Positions 34,834 to 43,732 are shown, counted from the first letter of the stretch. The stretch: DNA of 64,000 nucleotides from DASVRA01 sp036388855 (GCA_036388855.1 DASVRA010000010.1:95903-159902), one strand, 5' to 3'. Notes: generated by a model from the sequence alone, not told the origin. Made by a program: numbers and translations.

Positions 34834-36423
34834 TCACACGATCGGCAGTTTCTTAGGACGCGCGGCGCGGAACCACCAGGCGAGCAGCACCTGGCTGAAC
34901 ATCACCGCGGTGAACACCGAGGTGAACACCCCGATGGTCAGGGTCCAGGCGAAGCCGCGCACCGGTCCCGCGCCGAAGAAGAACATGATCAGGGCGGCGA
35001 CCAGGGTGGTCAGGTTGGCGTCGAGGATGGTGATCATGGCCCGGGAAAAGCCGGCCTCCATGGCCATGATCGGCGCCCGCCCCATCCGCGCCTCCTCGCG
35101 CATCCGCTCGTAGATCAGCACGTTGGCGTCCACCGCGACGGCCAGGGTCAGGATCAGGCCGGCAATACCCGGCAGGGTCAGGGTGGCCTGGATCAGCGAC
35201 ATGGCGGCGATGATCATGATGCCGTTGACCACCAGTCCGACGATGGCGATGCCGCCGAACAGGAAGCCGTAGGCCAACACCATGAAAGCCAGCACCAGCC
35301 CGAACGCCAGCAGCGTGGAGAGGATGCCCGCGTCCACCGCGTCCTGGCCGAGTTCGGCGCCGACGGTGCGCTGCTCCTCGAAGTTCAGGGGCGCCGGCAG
35401 CGCGCCGGAGCGCAGCAGCAACGCCAGGTCGTTGGCGGTCTCGACGTTGAAGTTGCCGCTGATCTGGCCCGAGCCGCCGGTGATCGGCTCGTTGATCACC
35501 GGGGCCGAAATCACCTTCTCGTCCAGCACGATGGCGAAGCGGCGCCCGACGTTGGCGGCGGTGGCCTCGCCGAAGCGGCGCGCGCCCTCGCCGTTGAAGC
35601 GGAAGGTGACCACCGAGCGGCCCTGCTGGTCGAAGTCAGCGCGGGAGTCCTGGAGCATCTCGCCGGTGACCAGGGCGCGGCGCTTGACCAGAACCTGGGG
35701 CTCGTTTTGCTCGTCGCTGTTCAGCAAGACCGAGCCGGGCGGAACCAGCCCCTGGGCGGCCTCGGCGGCGGGCGTGGTTTCGTCCACCATCTGGAAGGTG
35801 AGCTTGGCGGTCTGCCCGATCACCCGCTTGAGCCGCTCGGGGTCGGCCTCGCCCGGCGCCTGGACAACGACGCGGTTGGTCCCCTGTTGGGCGATCGACG
35901 GCTCCTTGGTGCCGAGCTGATCGACGCGGCGGCGGATGATCTCAATCGACTGGCGGACGGCGTCGGTCGCCTGCTGCTGCAGCGCCGCCTGGGACAGCGC
36001 CATTGTCAGGCGGTCGCTCTGGCGGGTGACGGCGACGTCGGGGCGGCCGGTCTGAGGCGAGACCGGCGTCAGTGTGGTGAGCAGCCGGTAAGCCTCCTCC
36101 AGCCTGGCCGGATCGACGACGCGAACGGTGACCTGACCGTTGACCACCCCGAGGTCGGCGAAGGCGATCTGCTTTGCGCGCAGGTTGGTGCGGACGTCCT
36201 CGACGAGGTTGTTCAGCCGCTCGCGGGTGAGCGCTGCGGTGTCGACCTCGAGCAACAGGTAGGAGCCGCCCTGCAGGTCGAGCCCGAGGTTGAGGGTCTG
36301 CGACATCCACCCCGGCAGCCCGGCCCGCACCGAGGCCGGCAACACGTTCGGCGCCGCCCACAGCAGCGAGAGCACCGTCGCCAGGGCGACGAGAACGATC
36401 TTCCAGCGGGAAATCCGAAGCAT
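34834..36423 (-). CDS. secD: Protein translocase subunit SecD
   Basis: SecD is the partner of SecF at the inner membrane. The 529-residue protein has helix 1 (KIVLVALATVLSLLWAA), LGLDLQGGSYLLLEVD, the periplasmic P1 domain, and a C-terminal five-helix unit with AVDANVLIYERMREE and GPVRGFAWTLTIGVFTSVFTA. It is preceded by yajC with a 15-base gap. Confidence 0.97.
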   Translation of the reverse strand: MLRISRWKIVLVALATVLSLLWAAPNVLPASVRAGLPGWMSQTLNLGLDLQGGSYLLLEVDTAALTRERLNNLVEDVRTNLRAKQIAFADLGVVNGQVTVRVVDPARLEEAYRLLTTLTPVSPQTGRPDVAVTRQSDRLTMALSQAALQQQATDAVRQSIEIIRRRVDQLGTKEPSIAQQGTNRVVVQAPGEADPERLKRVIGQTAKLTFQMVDETTPAAEAAQGLVPPGSVLLNSDEQNEPQVLVKRRALVTGEMLQDSRADFDQQGRSVVTFRFNGEGARRFGEATAANVGRRFAIVLDEKVISAPVINEPITGGSGQISGNFNVETANDLALLLRSGALPAPLNFEEQRTVGAELGQDAVDAGILSTLLAFGLVLAFMVLAYGFLFGGIAIVGLVVNGIMIIAAMSLIQATLTLPGIAGLILTLAVAVDANVLIYERMREEARMGRAPIMAMEAGFSRAMITILDANLTTLVAALIMFFFGAGPVRGFAWTLTIGVFTSVFTAVMFSQVLLAWWFRAARPKKLPIV

Positions 36424-36438
36424 GGGCGGCGGTGAGCC

Positions 36439-36792
36439 TTACTTCACCAGCTTGTCGTTGGCGGCGACCGGCTCGCCGCGGGTGCGGACTTCGCCGATCA
36501 TGCCCTTGACCACCTTGACCGGCGTGTTCGGCGCGATCTCCACAGTGACCTCGGTATCACCCACGCCGGTGACCTTGCCGACGATGCCGGAGGAGAGGAC
36601 GACGGTGTCGCCACGCTTGACGGAGCCGATCATCTCCTTGTGCGCCTTCATCCGCCGCTGCTGGGGCCGGATCAGCAGGAAGTAGAACAGCACGAACAGG
36701 ACCAGCAGCGGCGCGAACTGCAGCAGCATGTCCTGCGGACCGCCCCCGGCGGCGGGCGCGGTCGTCTGTGCCTGGGCGGCGGTGGCGAACAT
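36439..36792 (-). CDS. yajC: Preprotein translocase accessory subunit YajC
   Basis: YajC is a small bitopic protein of the SecDF-YajC complex. It has a single helix (FAPLLVLFVLFYFLLIRPQ), the conserved RPQQRRMKAHKEM turn and a KRGDTVVLSSGIVGKV beta domain. The N-terminal 25 residues are Ala/Gln-rich. It is the first gene of the sec operon, and the promoter should lie in the 180 bases shared with the divergent XRE gene. Confidence 0.95.
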   Translation of the reverse strand: MFATAAQAQTTAPAAGGGPQDMLLQFAPLLVLFVLFYFLLIRPQQRRMKAHKEMIGSVKRGDTVVLSSGIVGKVTGVGDTEVTVEIAPNTPVKVVKGMIGEVRTRGEPVAANDKLVK

Positions 36793-36975
36793 CTGGTCTC
36801 CGGGAGCGTCGGCGAAGCGGCCGGAAGCTATGCGCTCGCAGTGGCCATTGCAATGCGAGTAGACGGATCAACGCCCTGCGCGGTCTTCCGCTGGGATAAA
36901 GCCGACTGTCGCATACGTGACGTGGCGCACGGTCGTCCTCCGAGGTTCTATAGAGGCAAAGGGAGAGGATCACCC

Positions 36976-37578
36976 ATGACGGATCAGAACCTGGCCGCTG
37001 AAGTCCGCCGGCTACGCCGAAGCCGGGGCTGGCCGCAGGAGCAACTCGCCGCCGTCGCTGGGCTCAGCATCCGAACGGTCCAGCGCATCGAGCAGGGAGA
37101 GCGGCCCTCGGCCGAGACGCTGAAGGCGCTCGCCTCGGTGCTGGATGTCGATGTGGCGGTCCTGGCGCAGGCGGCGGAGCGCGGCGCCGGCGGCGGCCGG
37201 GCAGCGCCTTTGAGGACGGCGAGGCTGGCGGCGGCCGCGTTCCTGACCGCGCCGGCGCTGTGGTTCGTCCTCACCAATCTGGTGGTATTTCAGCTGAAAG
37301 CGCCGCTTGCGCCCCTGCTCCTGGATTCGCACGAGCCGACGCGGTGGCTGCAGACGCCGTTCATACTGATGGGCGGGGCGCTAGCCGCCGTCGCCTTGAC
37401 CTTGAGCGATACGCTGAGCCTGCGGTGGCGCCGCTCTCAGGACGGCCTGCTCTGGGAAGGACTCTTCGTCTACTTTCGGCCTCTGCCGCTCGCCTTGCTT
37501 GTCATCGGCGGAGCCGCCGTGGGGGCGATGGCCTTGTACGTCGCACTGGAGAACGTGCGCACGGTGATGATGAGCTGA
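36976..37578 (+). CDS. XRE-family regulator with C-terminal membrane helices
   Basis: Residues 1-65 form a helix-turn-helix (LRRSRGWPQEQLAAVAGLSI, RTVQRIEQGERPS). The remainder has three or four hydrophobic helices (about residues 85-110, 125-145 and 170-195). It is probably a membrane-tethered repressor or sensor. GGGAGAGG sits 8 bases before the ATG. It is divergent from yajC and precedes two methyltransferase genes; no ligand is suggested by the sequence. Confidence 0.8.
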   Translation: MTDQNLAAEVRRLRRSRGWPQEQLAAVAGLSIRTVQRIEQGERPSAETLKALASVLDVDVAVLAQAAERGAGGGRAAPLRTARLAAAAFLTAPALWFVLTNLVVFQLKAPLAPLLLDSHEPTRWLQTPFILMGGALAAVALTLSDTLSLRWRRSQDGLLWEGLFVYFRPLPLALLVIGGAAVGAMALYVALENVRTVMMS

Positions 37579-37634
37579 CCGGGCCGACGCCTCCGCCCTT
37601 TGCCACCCGAGACGCCAGCGGCTAAGCGCCGCCG

Positions 37635-38534
37635 ATGGCCCACGCGCCCATTGTCGCCGAAAGGCCGGAGGTGATGCGCACCCCCGGATGGGGGGACTAC
37701 GCCCTGGTGGACAGCGGCGGGGGGCGCAAGCTGGAGCGGTACGGGCGGTTCCTGGCGGTGCGGCCGGAGCCGCAGTGCCTGTGGCGGCCGCGGCTGGCGG
37801 AGGCGGAGTGGGCCAAGGCGGAGGCGGTGTTCGATCCGGAAGGGGCGGAGGAGGACGCGGGGCGGTGGCGGTTCTCGCGGCCGCTGCCCGAGCGGTTCCC
37901 GCTGGCGTGGGGCGAGGCGAGGTTCCACGGCCGGTTCACGCCGTTCCGGCACCTCGGGTTCTTTCCCGAGCAGGCGGCAAACTGGGCCTACATAGACGAC
38001 GCCGTGCGGGCGGCGGAGCGCCCGCGGGTGCTGAACCTGTTCGGCTACACCGGCGTCGCCAGCCTGGTTGCCGCGGCGGCGGGGGCTGAAGTGACCCACG
38101 TGGACGCCTCGAGGAAGGCGGTGGGGTACGCGCGTGAGAACGCGGAGCTTTCGCGGCTGCAGGACCGGCCGGTGCGCTGGATCGTGGAGGACGCGCGCAA
38201 GTACGTGGCCCGGGAGGCGAGGCGCGGGTCCCGCTACGATGGCATCATCCTGGACCCGCCCAAGTACGGGCGCGGGCCGGGCGGCGAGGTCTGGCGGCTG
38301 TTCGAGGATCTGCCAGGGCTCGCGGCGCAGTGCGCTTCCCTGCTCTCGGGCGAGGCCCGGTTCCTGATCCTCAACGTCTACGCCGAGCGAGTTTCCGGCC
38401 TCTCCGCGGCGGGACTGTTGGCACAGGCGCTGGAAGGGCGCGGCGGACGCATCGATTGGGGGGAACTCGCCCTGATGGAAGAGGCGGGCGGGCGCGGCGT
38501 CGGCCTCTCCTTCTTCGCCCGGTGGACCGCGTGA
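37635..38534 (+). CDS. Class I SAM-dependent rRNA methyltransferase (RlmI/RlmK-like)
   Basis: The C-terminal Rossmann domain has VLNLFGYTGVASLVAAAAGA for SAM binding, VDASRKAVGYARENAELS and the base-flipping catalytic motif ILDPPKYGRGPGG. This is the pattern of RlmI/RlmK-type 23S rRNA cytosine or guanine methyltransferases. The N-terminal PUA-like region is reduced, and the target base cannot be read. It overlaps the next gene (GTGA). Confidence 0.85.
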   Translation: MAHAPIVAERPEVMRTPGWGDYALVDSGGGRKLERYGRFLAVRPEPQCLWRPRLAEAEWAKAEAVFDPEGAEEDAGRWRFSRPLPERFPLAWGEARFHGRFTPFRHLGFFPEQAANWAYIDDAVRAAERPRVLNLFGYTGVASLVAAAAGAEVTHVDASRKAVGYARENAELSRLQDRPVRWIVEDARKYVAREARRGSRYDGIILDPPKYGRGPGGEVWRLFEDLPGLAAQCASLLSGEARFLILNVYAERVSGLSAAGLLAQALEGRGGRIDWGELALMEEAGGRGVGLSFFARWTA

Positions 38535-39325
38535 GGACCGTTACCTCGCTCTCGAACGACACGGTGAAGAGCGTACGGGCCCTGCATATGAAGAAGGCCC
38601 GAGAGGAGACCGGGTTGTTCCTGGCGGAGGGGCTGAAGATCGTCACCGAGGCGGTGGAGACCGGCCACGCCCCGCGCACCCTGCTGTTCGGCCCCGACGC
38701 GCGCGATCACCCATTGCTGCGGTTGGCGGTAAGGGCCTGCGAGGCGGCGGGCGGCGAAGCGGTCGAGGTCACGCGCGAGATCCTGGAGAAGGTTTCGCGC
38801 CGGGAGAACCCGCAGGCGGTGGTGGGGGTGTTCCAGGAGGCGTGGACGCCGCTGGAGGCGATCCGTCCTCGGAACGCGCCCTGCTGGGTGGCGCTGCAGG
38901 CGGTGCGCGACCCCGGCAACCTCGGCACGGTGGTGCGCACGGCCGACGCGGCCGGGTGCGGCGGGGTCATCCTGGTGGGCGACTGCGTAGACCCCTATTC
39001 GGTCGAAGCGGTGCGGGCCACCATGGGCTCGATCTTCGCCGTGAAGATCGCCCGCGCCAGCGTGGAGGCGTTCAGCGCCTGGCGGCCGGCCTGGCCGGGG
39101 TCGGTGGTCGGAACCCTGCTCACCGCCCCCCACGATTACCGCGCCGCCCCCTACCGGCGCCCGGCGCTGCTGCTGATGGGCAACGAGCAGCAAGGCCTGC
39201 CTCTGGAACTAGCCGCGCTGTGCGACGTCAACGTGAAGATCCCCATGCGCGGCCGCGCCGACAGCCTGAACCTGGCGGTGGCCACCGGGATCATGATCTA
39301 CGCGGCGACTGACGATGCCGCTTGA
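38531..39325 (+). CDS. TrmH/SpoU-family RNA 2'-O-methyltransferase
   Basis: This is a SPOUT-fold methyltransferase. The N-terminal substrate-binding domain (ETGLFLAEGLKIVTEAVE) is followed by the three SpoU motifs: NLGTVVRTADAAG, LLLMGNEQQGL and IPMRGRADSLNLAVATGI. The GTG start at 38531 overlaps the previous methyltransferase gene, so the two RNA-modifying enzymes are coupled. The target (tRNA or 23S rRNA) is undetermined. Confidence 0.92.
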   Translation: MRTVTSLSNDTVKSVRALHMKKAREETGLFLAEGLKIVTEAVETGHAPRTLLFGPDARDHPLLRLAVRACEAAGGEAVEVTREILEKVSRRENPQAVVGVFQEAWTPLEAIRPRNAPCWVALQAVRDPGNLGTVVRTADAAGCGGVILVGDCVDPYSVEAVRATMGSIFAVKIARASVEAFSAWRPAWPGSVVGTLLTAPHDYRAAPYRRPALLLMGNEQQGLPLELAALCDVNVKIPMRGRADSLNLAVATGIMIYAATDDAA

Positions 39326-39421
39326 GCCTCAGCGGAGTTGGGAGGCCGGGAAAACCGTGATACGCTTGCTTTGCTGAAATGCCCGGAGGCCGATCGGCGT
39401 CGCCGGGCGAAGGAGGGTATG

Positions 39422-39667
39422 ATGATTACAGCGTTGGTGATGGCGGCCGCGGCCCTGACCGCCGGCGACGGTGGCGCCGCGACGACCTCGCGGGACGTGA
39501 TTGCCGCCCGCTATGCGACCGGCAAGATCGTGTGCAAGGCCGAAGCCGCGGTGAGCGGCGCGGCCATCCGCGTTTGCCTGACGCCGCGGGACTGGGAGCG
39601 GCGCCGGCTCGACAATCAACAGAACCTGCGGCTCATCCAGACCCGCGCCTATCTCATCCGCCGCTGA
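39422..39667 (+). CDS. Small exported protein of unknown function
   Basis: The 81-residue product starts MITALVMAAAALTAGDGGAA, a short signal-like stretch. It has two cysteines (VCKAE and VCLTP) and a basic helical tail (RDWERRRLDNQQNLR). AAGGAGGG lies 5 bases before the ATG at 39422; the ATG one codon upstream is too close to it. The family is not recognised. The following 266 bases to the ThyX-like gene hold nothing I can identify. Confidence 0.6.
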   Translation: MITALVMAAAALTAGDGGAATTSRDVIAARYATGKIVCKAEAAVSGAAIRVCLTPRDWERRRLDNQQNLRLIQTRAYLIRR

Positions 39668-39933
39668 GGCGGAGAGCGGCTCACGGCCTAGTGGGTGAAG
39701 GCGCGGCCGCTGTCGTGGCCGGGCGAGAGCGGTTCCTATTTCAACGAAAGCGCGTCAGACAGATCCACCCAGGTACGGCGCCCATTCGGCCGACCCTGGG
39801 AGTCCCCGCTCTCGTGTGCCTTCAGCCCCCTTCCCTTTTTCATCCACACAAATCAGCCATGAAGGCGCCCGCTGAAACGCGGCGGATGGCGAATCGAGTT
39901 CCTATGCTGCTCCGCTCCATGATGAGGTGACCC

Positions 39934-41265
39934 ATGCGGGTCCTGATCCACGACGATTTGCCGCCAGAAGCGTCAGCCATGCTGCAGGCGCTATATAGCC
40001 GCTCCGCGGAAAGCGTGACGACGCACCTCGAAAAGGTGCGCGAGCGCGGGCCCGACAACTTCATGGCGAGTTATTATGTCGGCTACGGCCATGCCTCGAT
40101 CGGCGACTGCGGCTATACGACGATATTCGCCGAAGACATCTCCTTGCTGGCGTGCAAGGCGATTCAGGACAATCCGCTATACTCCGGTCAAGAGACGTCC
40201 ACCCGCTACATCGACTTCTCGTCCAGAAAACTGGTCGATCCGGTCGGGACCTCCGAGTCAGAGGCGGTGCTCGATCGCTGGATGGAGTTCTACGCTCGAG
40301 CGGAACCGCGACTGCGGGGCGCGCTGGCCGAGCGGCTGACGCGTCCCGCCCCCGCGTCCCAGGCGACCTGGGAAAAGGCGCTTGCGGCTCGAACGTTCGA
40401 TGTCTTGCGTGGCTTCCTGCCGGCGGGAGTGACTTCCCAGACAGCATGGACCACCAGTCTGAGACAAGCTCACGAGCATGGGATCAGGCTCGCCGCGCAC
40501 CCGCTCGCGGAGGTCCGGGCCGTTGGGGAGGGATGCCTGTCCGCTCTCCGGCAACGTTATCCCCAAAGTTTCGGCCACCAGGTATCGGAGCAGGAACAAG
40601 CCTACTTGGCCGCCGTCGCCGCGCACGAAACCTACATGCCTCCTCCTGGCGCAGCCGAGGCCGGCGTTTTTGAAATGGACAGCGACATCGACGCTTTAGT
40701 TCTTCAGCGGGAGGCAGGCGAACTTCTGCGAAGCCGGCCGCGCAAGTGTTTGTTGCCGCGGACGCTGGGGCGCTACGGGCGTTACCGTTGCGTGTTCGAT
40801 TTGGACTTCGGCTCTTTCCGCGACCTGCAGCGCCACCGCGGCGGCCTGTGTCCGATGCCTTTGCTGACGGATCAGCTGGGTTTACATCCCTGGTACCTCG
40901 ACCAGCTGCCGCCGGACCTCCGCCTGGAGGCCGAACTCTTGCTCAAGCAACAAAAGGCCGCGGTTGCGCAACTGGCTCGGCAGGGGGTGAGCGAGCCCGA
41001 CTTGCAATACTTCCAACCGTTAGGAATGTTGGTAAGGGTTGAGTTGCACTACGACCTGCCCCAGGTGGTTTATGTAGCCGAGCTTCGGTCCGGCAAGACT
41101 GTACATCCAACTCTGCGCGAGGCTGCATTGCGGATCGGCCGCAGGCTCCGAGCCGCTCATGCAGGGCTGGCTTTGTATCTTGACGAGTCGCTCGACCAGC
41201 TTGACTGGCGGCGCGGTAATCAAGACATCATCGACCGCTACGCTCCGGAGCGTTCAGCCGCTTAA
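39934..41265 (+). CDS. Two-domain ThyX-like (flavin-dependent thymidylate synthase-like) protein
   Basis: Canonical ThyX is 220-300 residues with a contiguous RHRxxSxNExSxRY motif. This 443-residue protein appears to be two ThyX-like halves. The first half has YGHASIGDCG and SGQETSTRYIDF (residues 84-95), the substrate-side part of the motif. The second half has DFGSFRDLQRHRGG with RHR at 300-302, the FAD-side part. Each half keeps what the other lost, as in a fused pseudo-dimer. Whether it makes dTMP is unknown. It is convergent with a PRTase-HIT-Dcd operon, suggesting a nucleotide pathway. Relatives in other bacteria are generally labelled only ThyX. Confidence 0.75.
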   Translation: MRVLIHDDLPPEASAMLQALYSRSAESVTTHLEKVRERGPDNFMASYYVGYGHASIGDCGYTTIFAEDISLLACKAIQDNPLYSGQETSTRYIDFSSRKLVDPVGTSESEAVLDRWMEFYARAEPRLRGALAERLTRPAPASQATWEKALAARTFDVLRGFLPAGVTSQTAWTTSLRQAHEHGIRLAAHPLAEVRAVGEGCLSALRQRYPQSFGHQVSEQEQAYLAAVAAHETYMPPPGAAEAGVFEMDSDIDALVLQREAGELLRSRPRKCLLPRTLGRYGRYRCVFDLDFGSFRDLQRHRGGLCPMPLLTDQLGLHPWYLDQLPPDLRLEAELLLKQQKAAVAQLARQGVSEPDLQYFQPLGMLVRVELHYDLPQVVYVAELRSGKTVHPTLREAALRIGRRLRAAHAGLALYLDESLDQLDWRRGNQDIIDRYAPERSAA

Positions 41266-41320
41266 CCCTTGGCGGCTCTGTTACGAGCTCAAACCTTGTG
41301 GTTTGTGACCGTCATATCCC

Positions 41321-41884
41321 CTATAGCCGCGCCCAAAGACGGGACGGGAGGACTTTGTCTACACCCGCGTAGCCGTTTGGGATAGTTTCATATCCTGACG
41401 ACACCGGGCGCCCAAGCCGGAATATCATGAGGTGGCCTACGCGCATACGAGGGCGCAGTCGCACCTCGAACGCGTTCGTGCTCCAAAGCTCCAAGGTCAA
41501 CACGCCTGCCTGCCCCAAGCTGTACCCAGGTGATACCAGACTGCTCAGCGCCACTCCCACGCCCAAGCGTGCGAGGTCGGAGGTGCCCGTAATCCAACCG
41601 CAGAGACCCCTTCCGAGGGCCACCCTTTCGAAGGTCGCCGCCAGCATCACCTCCCCCTGCCGCAGAGTAAGGTAACCGTCTGTGTCAGGCGGATGATCTA
41701 CCAGCTTTGGATAGGTGTGGGGTTGGTCAACCAATACCGGCTCCCGCCCCGCCAGCAGTAGGCCGCGGTCTCCTAGCCGCAGGGTAAGGCTGGCGGGACC
41801 GAACGCATCGGGCCCGAACGGCTCCACACACAGCTCGCCGGCCGCTACTGCTTCCAGGAGCTCTTCACGGCCTAAGGCGGTCAC
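41321..41884 (-). CDS. dCTP deaminase/dUTPase-fold (Dcd-like) protein
   Basis: The 187-residue product has the Dcd trimer fold: FGPASLTLRLG, LRQGEVMLAATFERVAL, TGTSDLARLGVG, SPGYSLGQAGVLTLEL and LRPRMRVGHLMIF. A Glu equivalent to the deaminase catalytic Glu is kept (Glu132), as is the LAR arginine (106). The GRSS Arg is Thr and the IDPG Asp is Ser, so activity may be altered. The GTG start overlaps the HIT gene stop (GTGA). It is the last gene of a three-gene operon. Confidence 0.8.
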   Translation of the reverse strand: MTALGREELLEAVAAGELCVEPFGPDAFGPASLTLRLGDRGLLLAGREPVLVDQPHTYPKLVDHPPDTDGYLTLRQGEVMLAATFERVALGRGLCGWITGTSDLARLGVGVALSSLVSPGYSLGQAGVLTLELWSTNAFEVRLRPRMRVGHLMIFRLGRPVSSGYETIPNGYAGVDKVLPSRLWARL

Positions 41885-42567
41885 GGCGCGGTGATCCCAG
41901 CCATGACCGGCTTGAGGTCGTTAGCCATAGCCCGGACCCGCTCGAGCCCGGGATGATCTCGCCAGTTCCATTGCCGAAGCCCCAGCGCGGCCGAAAGCGC
42001 TCGCCGAAAGGCCTGGCGGTGCAGGCCTGGCCCTCTAATCATAGCGGCCTGGCCTTCACGCTGCCAATACACATAGTCCTCGGATGGCTGCTGACCGGCC
42101 GACGTCAAAAGCGCGTACCCGTCTCCGGTCTCGCGCAACCGCGCGGGGTGAGCCGCCTCCAAGGCGGCCTCGGCCCGCGCGGCCGCCGCGGGCGTGACGG
42201 TAAGCACGTGAATGTGGGTGTGCCGAACACACTGCTCTCCGTCTGAAGCCGCGCCGCGAGCCGCGCCGTTCTCGAACATCAAACTGGGAAGGCCGGACGC
42301 GACCTCTAGTCGCCCTGCTACCAGCTGTGCTGTTTTGAGCAGCGGTAAGCGTTCGCTATCGGGTGTATCGCGCAGGCAGTCATGATGTGACGCAGACACA
42401 ACCAAACAATGGTCATTTGTTAAGGGACCCAGTGATGGAGCGACAAAAGCATTGCTCGTTCGAAGTATTGTACGGGTTAAATGTGGCGCACCAAACATGG
42501 ACAGTAATGGATCGTTCAACTGTCCTGAATATACCTCGGCGCAGAATCCGCATCCAGACACGGTCAT
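41881..42567 (-). CDS. HIT-superfamily nucleotide hydrolase/transferase-like protein
   Basis: The histidine triad is HTHIHVL (His116, 118, 120), and an N-terminal CGFC pair (Cys6, Cys9) may bind zinc, as in GalT-like and HINT-like proteins. The region before it (NDHCLVVSASHHD) fits the HIT strand. The 228 residues include a C-terminal extension of about 100 residues that I do not recognise. It overlaps the PRTase gene upstream (ATGA) and the Dcd-like gene downstream. The substrate is presumably a nucleotide ester. Confidence 0.75.
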   Translation of the reverse strand: MTVSGCGFCAEVYSGQLNDPLLSMFGAPHLTRTILRTSNAFVAPSLGPLTNDHCLVVSASHHDCLRDTPDSERLPLLKTAQLVAGRLEVASGLPSLMFENGAARGAASDGEQCVRHTHIHVLTVTPAAAARAEAALEAAHPARLRETGDGYALLTSAGQQPSEDYVYWQREGQAAMIRGPGLHRQAFRRALSAALGLRQWNWRDHPGLERVRAMANDLKPVMAGITAP

Positions 42568-43538
42568 ATGCGAAGTCGCTCGATGTCCTCATCGGATACG
42601 GCAGTGATCGGCCGAAAATCGAGTCCTTCGGCTGCGATCTCATCCTTCGCAACCGCAGGAGTCCGATCGACCAGACAGAACAACTCATGGCAGCGATGCC
42701 CACGCGCCGCCAGAAGACGTTGAGCTTCCACCAGCTGACGCCCTGAGACAGCGACATCGTGGACCAACACCAGATGCCCATCGGTTGGCAGGACTCCGTC
42801 CCACACCTGATCCTCACGGATTCGGGGCTGCTCACGAAGGAAAATGATCGGGCGCCGCAGCTTCTCGGCCGTCATAGCGGCGAAAAGCAAGTTTCCATTC
42901 CGAGGAGCCACGATAACGGCGCGGGCAAGCGCATCGGGAGCCAGGTTGTCTCGAATGTGATTGGCCATCAAGGTCGCTAATAAGGGGCCGATGGTCGGAT
43001 CAAACATTGCATCAGCGAAGTTTATATACCAACGCACCTCCCGATACAGCGGCCGATCTATTCCGCGTGTATCGAGCAACACGGGAGTACTGGCGCTAAG
43101 ACGCCGAACCGCATCTGCCCGCTTTTCCGGCGAATCGGTAGGTATCTGTGCCATCCGGGTAATTTCCGCGCGCAACTGCGGTAGCTGATCATGGGAAAGG
43201 CCTAGCTGGCTCAGGTTGAGATTTACCAGTTGCTTCTCATGATTGGCAACAAAGGCGTGTTCTTGCCGAAAAACGGTATCGACATAAGTCCGCACCTTCG
43301 CAAGTTCACGCGCCTCCTGAGCGTCCAAGAAGGCTTGAAAGCGCCTGAGTTCCGCCTTTTCCATGGCGCTGGTGATGAATGGCGTCCGAATGCCAAGGCG
43401 GCCAAGTAGGTCTACCAGCGCGGGCACGGCGAGGAGGATCAGAACTGCGCCTAGGATCCAGTTGCGGGCCGCCAAAGCGAACGCAACAGGATCGAACGCG
43501 CCGAGTGCAATCAGTAGTGGTTCGTCTGGAGAGGTCAT
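42564..43538 (-). CDS. Membrane-anchored phosphoribosyltransferase-like protein
   Basis: An N-terminal transmembrane helix (about residues 24-47) is followed by a helical, probably coiled-coil linker (residues 55-130). The C-terminal domain is a type I PRTase. The PRPP loop is HLVLVHDVAVSGRQ at residues 255-268, and VIVAPRNGNLLFAA with LRRPIIFLRE resembles the orotate PRTase pattern. Membrane anchoring of a PRTase is unusual. It is first in the operon with the HIT and Dcd-like genes, and its G+C is lower than the chromosomal average here. Confidence 0.75.
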   Translation of the reverse strand: MTSPDEPLLIALGAFDPVAFALAARNWILGAVLILLAVPALVDLLGRLGIRTPFITSAMEKAELRRFQAFLDAQEARELAKVRTYVDTVFRQEHAFVANHEKQLVNLNLSQLGLSHDQLPQLRAEITRMAQIPTDSPEKRADAVRRLSASTPVLLDTRGIDRPLYREVRWYINFADAMFDPTIGPLLATLMANHIRDNLAPDALARAVIVAPRNGNLLFAAMTAEKLRRPIIFLREQPRIREDQVWDGVLPTDGHLVLVHDVAVSGRQLVEAQRLLAARGHRCHELFCLVDRTPAVAKDEIAAEGLDFRPITAVSDEDIERLRI

Positions 43539-43732
43539 TTCAATGTTGTGGCCCGGAGTTCCGGTTCTGCCAAGACCCGGAGGCGCCTGACACGGGGATC
43601 ACCTAAGCCCTCGGCCGCCGCCGCATGGCGATTGTAGCCCTCGGGTCGGCTTGGAGGCCGATCACCGCAGAGGTTGGGCGGCACCGCCTCAATGATCAAG
43701 ACGCGCGGGGTCGTTGCCCGCCGCCCCCGCGC

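Noticed and set aside
34762..36435. Long plus-strand frame opposite secD
   Set aside because: Shadow of secD; no motif or ribosome site.
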